From assembly GCA_002418685.1 (NCBI GenBank), contig DIEP01000116.1:1-6271 (forward strand): a stretch of 6,271 bases of DNA, given 5' to 3'. Positions within the stretch are counted from its first letter, which is position 1. The number at the start of each line of letters is the position of its first letter. The position numbers and the translations under genes were made by a program. The notes beneath the pieces are model-generated. The model had not been told where the DNA came from. It made no database searches and saw only the letters and a list, made by a program, of their open reading frames with translations. Origin of the DNA: Ignavibacteria bacterium UBA5771 (GTDB lineage: Bacteria > Bacteroidota > Ignavibacteria > Kapaibacteriales > UBA2268). Of this stretch, positions 5,691 through 6,271 are shown piece after piece.

Positions 5691-6271
5691 GTGCATAAAG
5701 GAAAAGAATTTATCCAAAAAGTAAGCAATCAAGTGCTGCTTTTTGACGGAGGTATGGGCACTGAGTTATATAATCGAGGTGTATTTATAAATCAGTCATT
5801 TGAAGAATTGAATCTGAAAAATCCAAGTTTAGTTAAAGCAGTACATTCCGAATATCGAAAGGCAGGTGCAGATGTTCTTGAGACAAATACTTTCGGAGCG
5901 AATCGTTTTAAATTAGGAAAATTCCAACTTGCTGATCAAGTTTATGAAATAAATTTTCAGGCATCAAAGCTTGCTTGCGAAGTTGCAGGTGAAGATTTAT
6001 TTGTTGCAGGGTCGGTTGGACCTCTTGGAGTACAAATTGAACCTCTCGGACCAATATCGAACGATGAAGCGCGCGATTTCTTCAAGGAGCAAATTCGTGG
6101 TTTGGTCGATGGTGGAGCAGATTTGCTGATTTTTGAAACTTTTATATATCCAAACGAACTTGAACAAGCAGTGCGAGCAGCTCGGGAGATTTGCGATTTG
6201 CCGATAATTGCGCAAATGACCATTGACGAGGATGCTTCATCTCTAACGGGCACATCCCCCGCTATTATGGT
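5691..6271 (+). CDS. Homocysteine S-methyltransferase (bifunctional MTHFR type), partial
   Basis: The frame is open from 5691 to the window end: 193 codons, 3' truncated by the window. It is the N-terminal homocysteine-binding TIM barrel that makes methionine by methyl transfer to homocysteine. Motifs seen: LLFDGGMGTELY (16-27), FEELNL (37-42), AGADVLETNTFGANRFKL (58-75), AGSVGPLG (106-113), GGADLLIFETF (141-151). The form 'ETNTFGANRFKL' and 'GVFINQSFEELNL' fits bifunctional homocysteine S-methyltransferase/5,10-methylenetetrahydrofolate reductase proteins better than cobalamin-dependent MetH, whose matching segment reads ETNTFN. The zinc-binding Cys and Cys-Cys pair expected later in the barrel, and any reductase domain, lie outside the window. 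The start is GTG: a TAA stop immediately precedes it in frame, and the first in-frame ATG falls inside the conserved DGGMGT motif. Upstream CGGGG (5677-5681) is at most a weak ribosome site. Confidence 0.88.
   Translation, partial: MHKGKEFIQKVSNQVLLFDGGMGTELYNRGVFINQSFEELNLKNPSLVKAVHSEYRKAGADVLETNTFGANRFKLGKFQLADQVYEINFQASKLACEVAGEDLFVAGSVGPLGVQIEPLGPISNDEARDFFKEQIRGLVDGGADLLIFETFIYPNELEQAVRAAREICDLPIIAQMTIDEDASSLTGTSPAIM

Noticed and set aside
5957..6253. 98-codon open frame on the minus strand
   Set aside because: It lies wholly antisense to the well-supported methyltransferase frame. Its Ser/Arg/Pro-rich translation has no recognisable domain, so it is a shadow.
1..6271. CRISPR array, insertion sequence, integrase or defence system
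   Set aside because: I saw no regularly spaced identical repeats, no transposase or recombinase motifs and no target-site duplications. The tRNA 3' ends also show no nearby att-like duplication.

Overview
The window is AT-rich DNA from a member of the Bacteroidota/Chlorobiota/Ignavibacteriota/Kapabacteria group. The grounds are: a giant secreted protein with a type IX secretion (T9SS) C-terminal sorting domain, which is restricted to that group; weak or absent Shine-Dalgarno sequences; A-rich or AT-rich leaders; and Bacteroidota-like TAnnTTTG promoter matches. The combination of a YCF48-type propeller, many ASH/'choice-of-anchor D' Ig-like repeats, a cohesin-like module and a T9SS tail is typical of Ignavibacteria/Kapabacteria-like lineages. 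The exact phylum is an inference.

Layout from left to right. Positions 1-107 are an AT-rich leader with no gene seen. Positions 108-686 (+) encode peptide deformylase (def), with all three catalytic motifs intact. Positions 687-1000 are intergenic and hold a 14-bp perfect inverted repeat, a promoter-like TAATTTTG, and a strong GNRA-loop terminator (923-942) between convergent transcription units. Two tRNA genes lie on the minus strand, transcribed in the order tRNA-Val(UAC) (1175-1101) then tRNA-Leu(CAA) (1086-1001); neither encodes CCA. Positions 1176-1343 are a divergent intergenic region serving the tRNAs and the large gene. Positions 1344-5573 (+) encode a 1409-residue secreted modular protein. 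After a 117-bp gap, a GTG-started methionine-synthesis gene begins at 5691 (+) and runs off the window end. Its N-terminal homocysteine methyltransferase domain most resembles the bifunctional homocysteine S-methyltransferase/methylenetetrahydrofolate reductase type.

The genes do not form an evident pathway. def (protein maturation), the tRNAs (translation) and the methyltransferase (one-carbon/methionine metabolism) are housekeeping genes, and the large secreted protein is an accessory surface/exported protein inserted among them. No mobile element, CRISPR array or defence system is visible. The least explained parts are the 687-922 intergenic region with its repeats and the modular exported protein.
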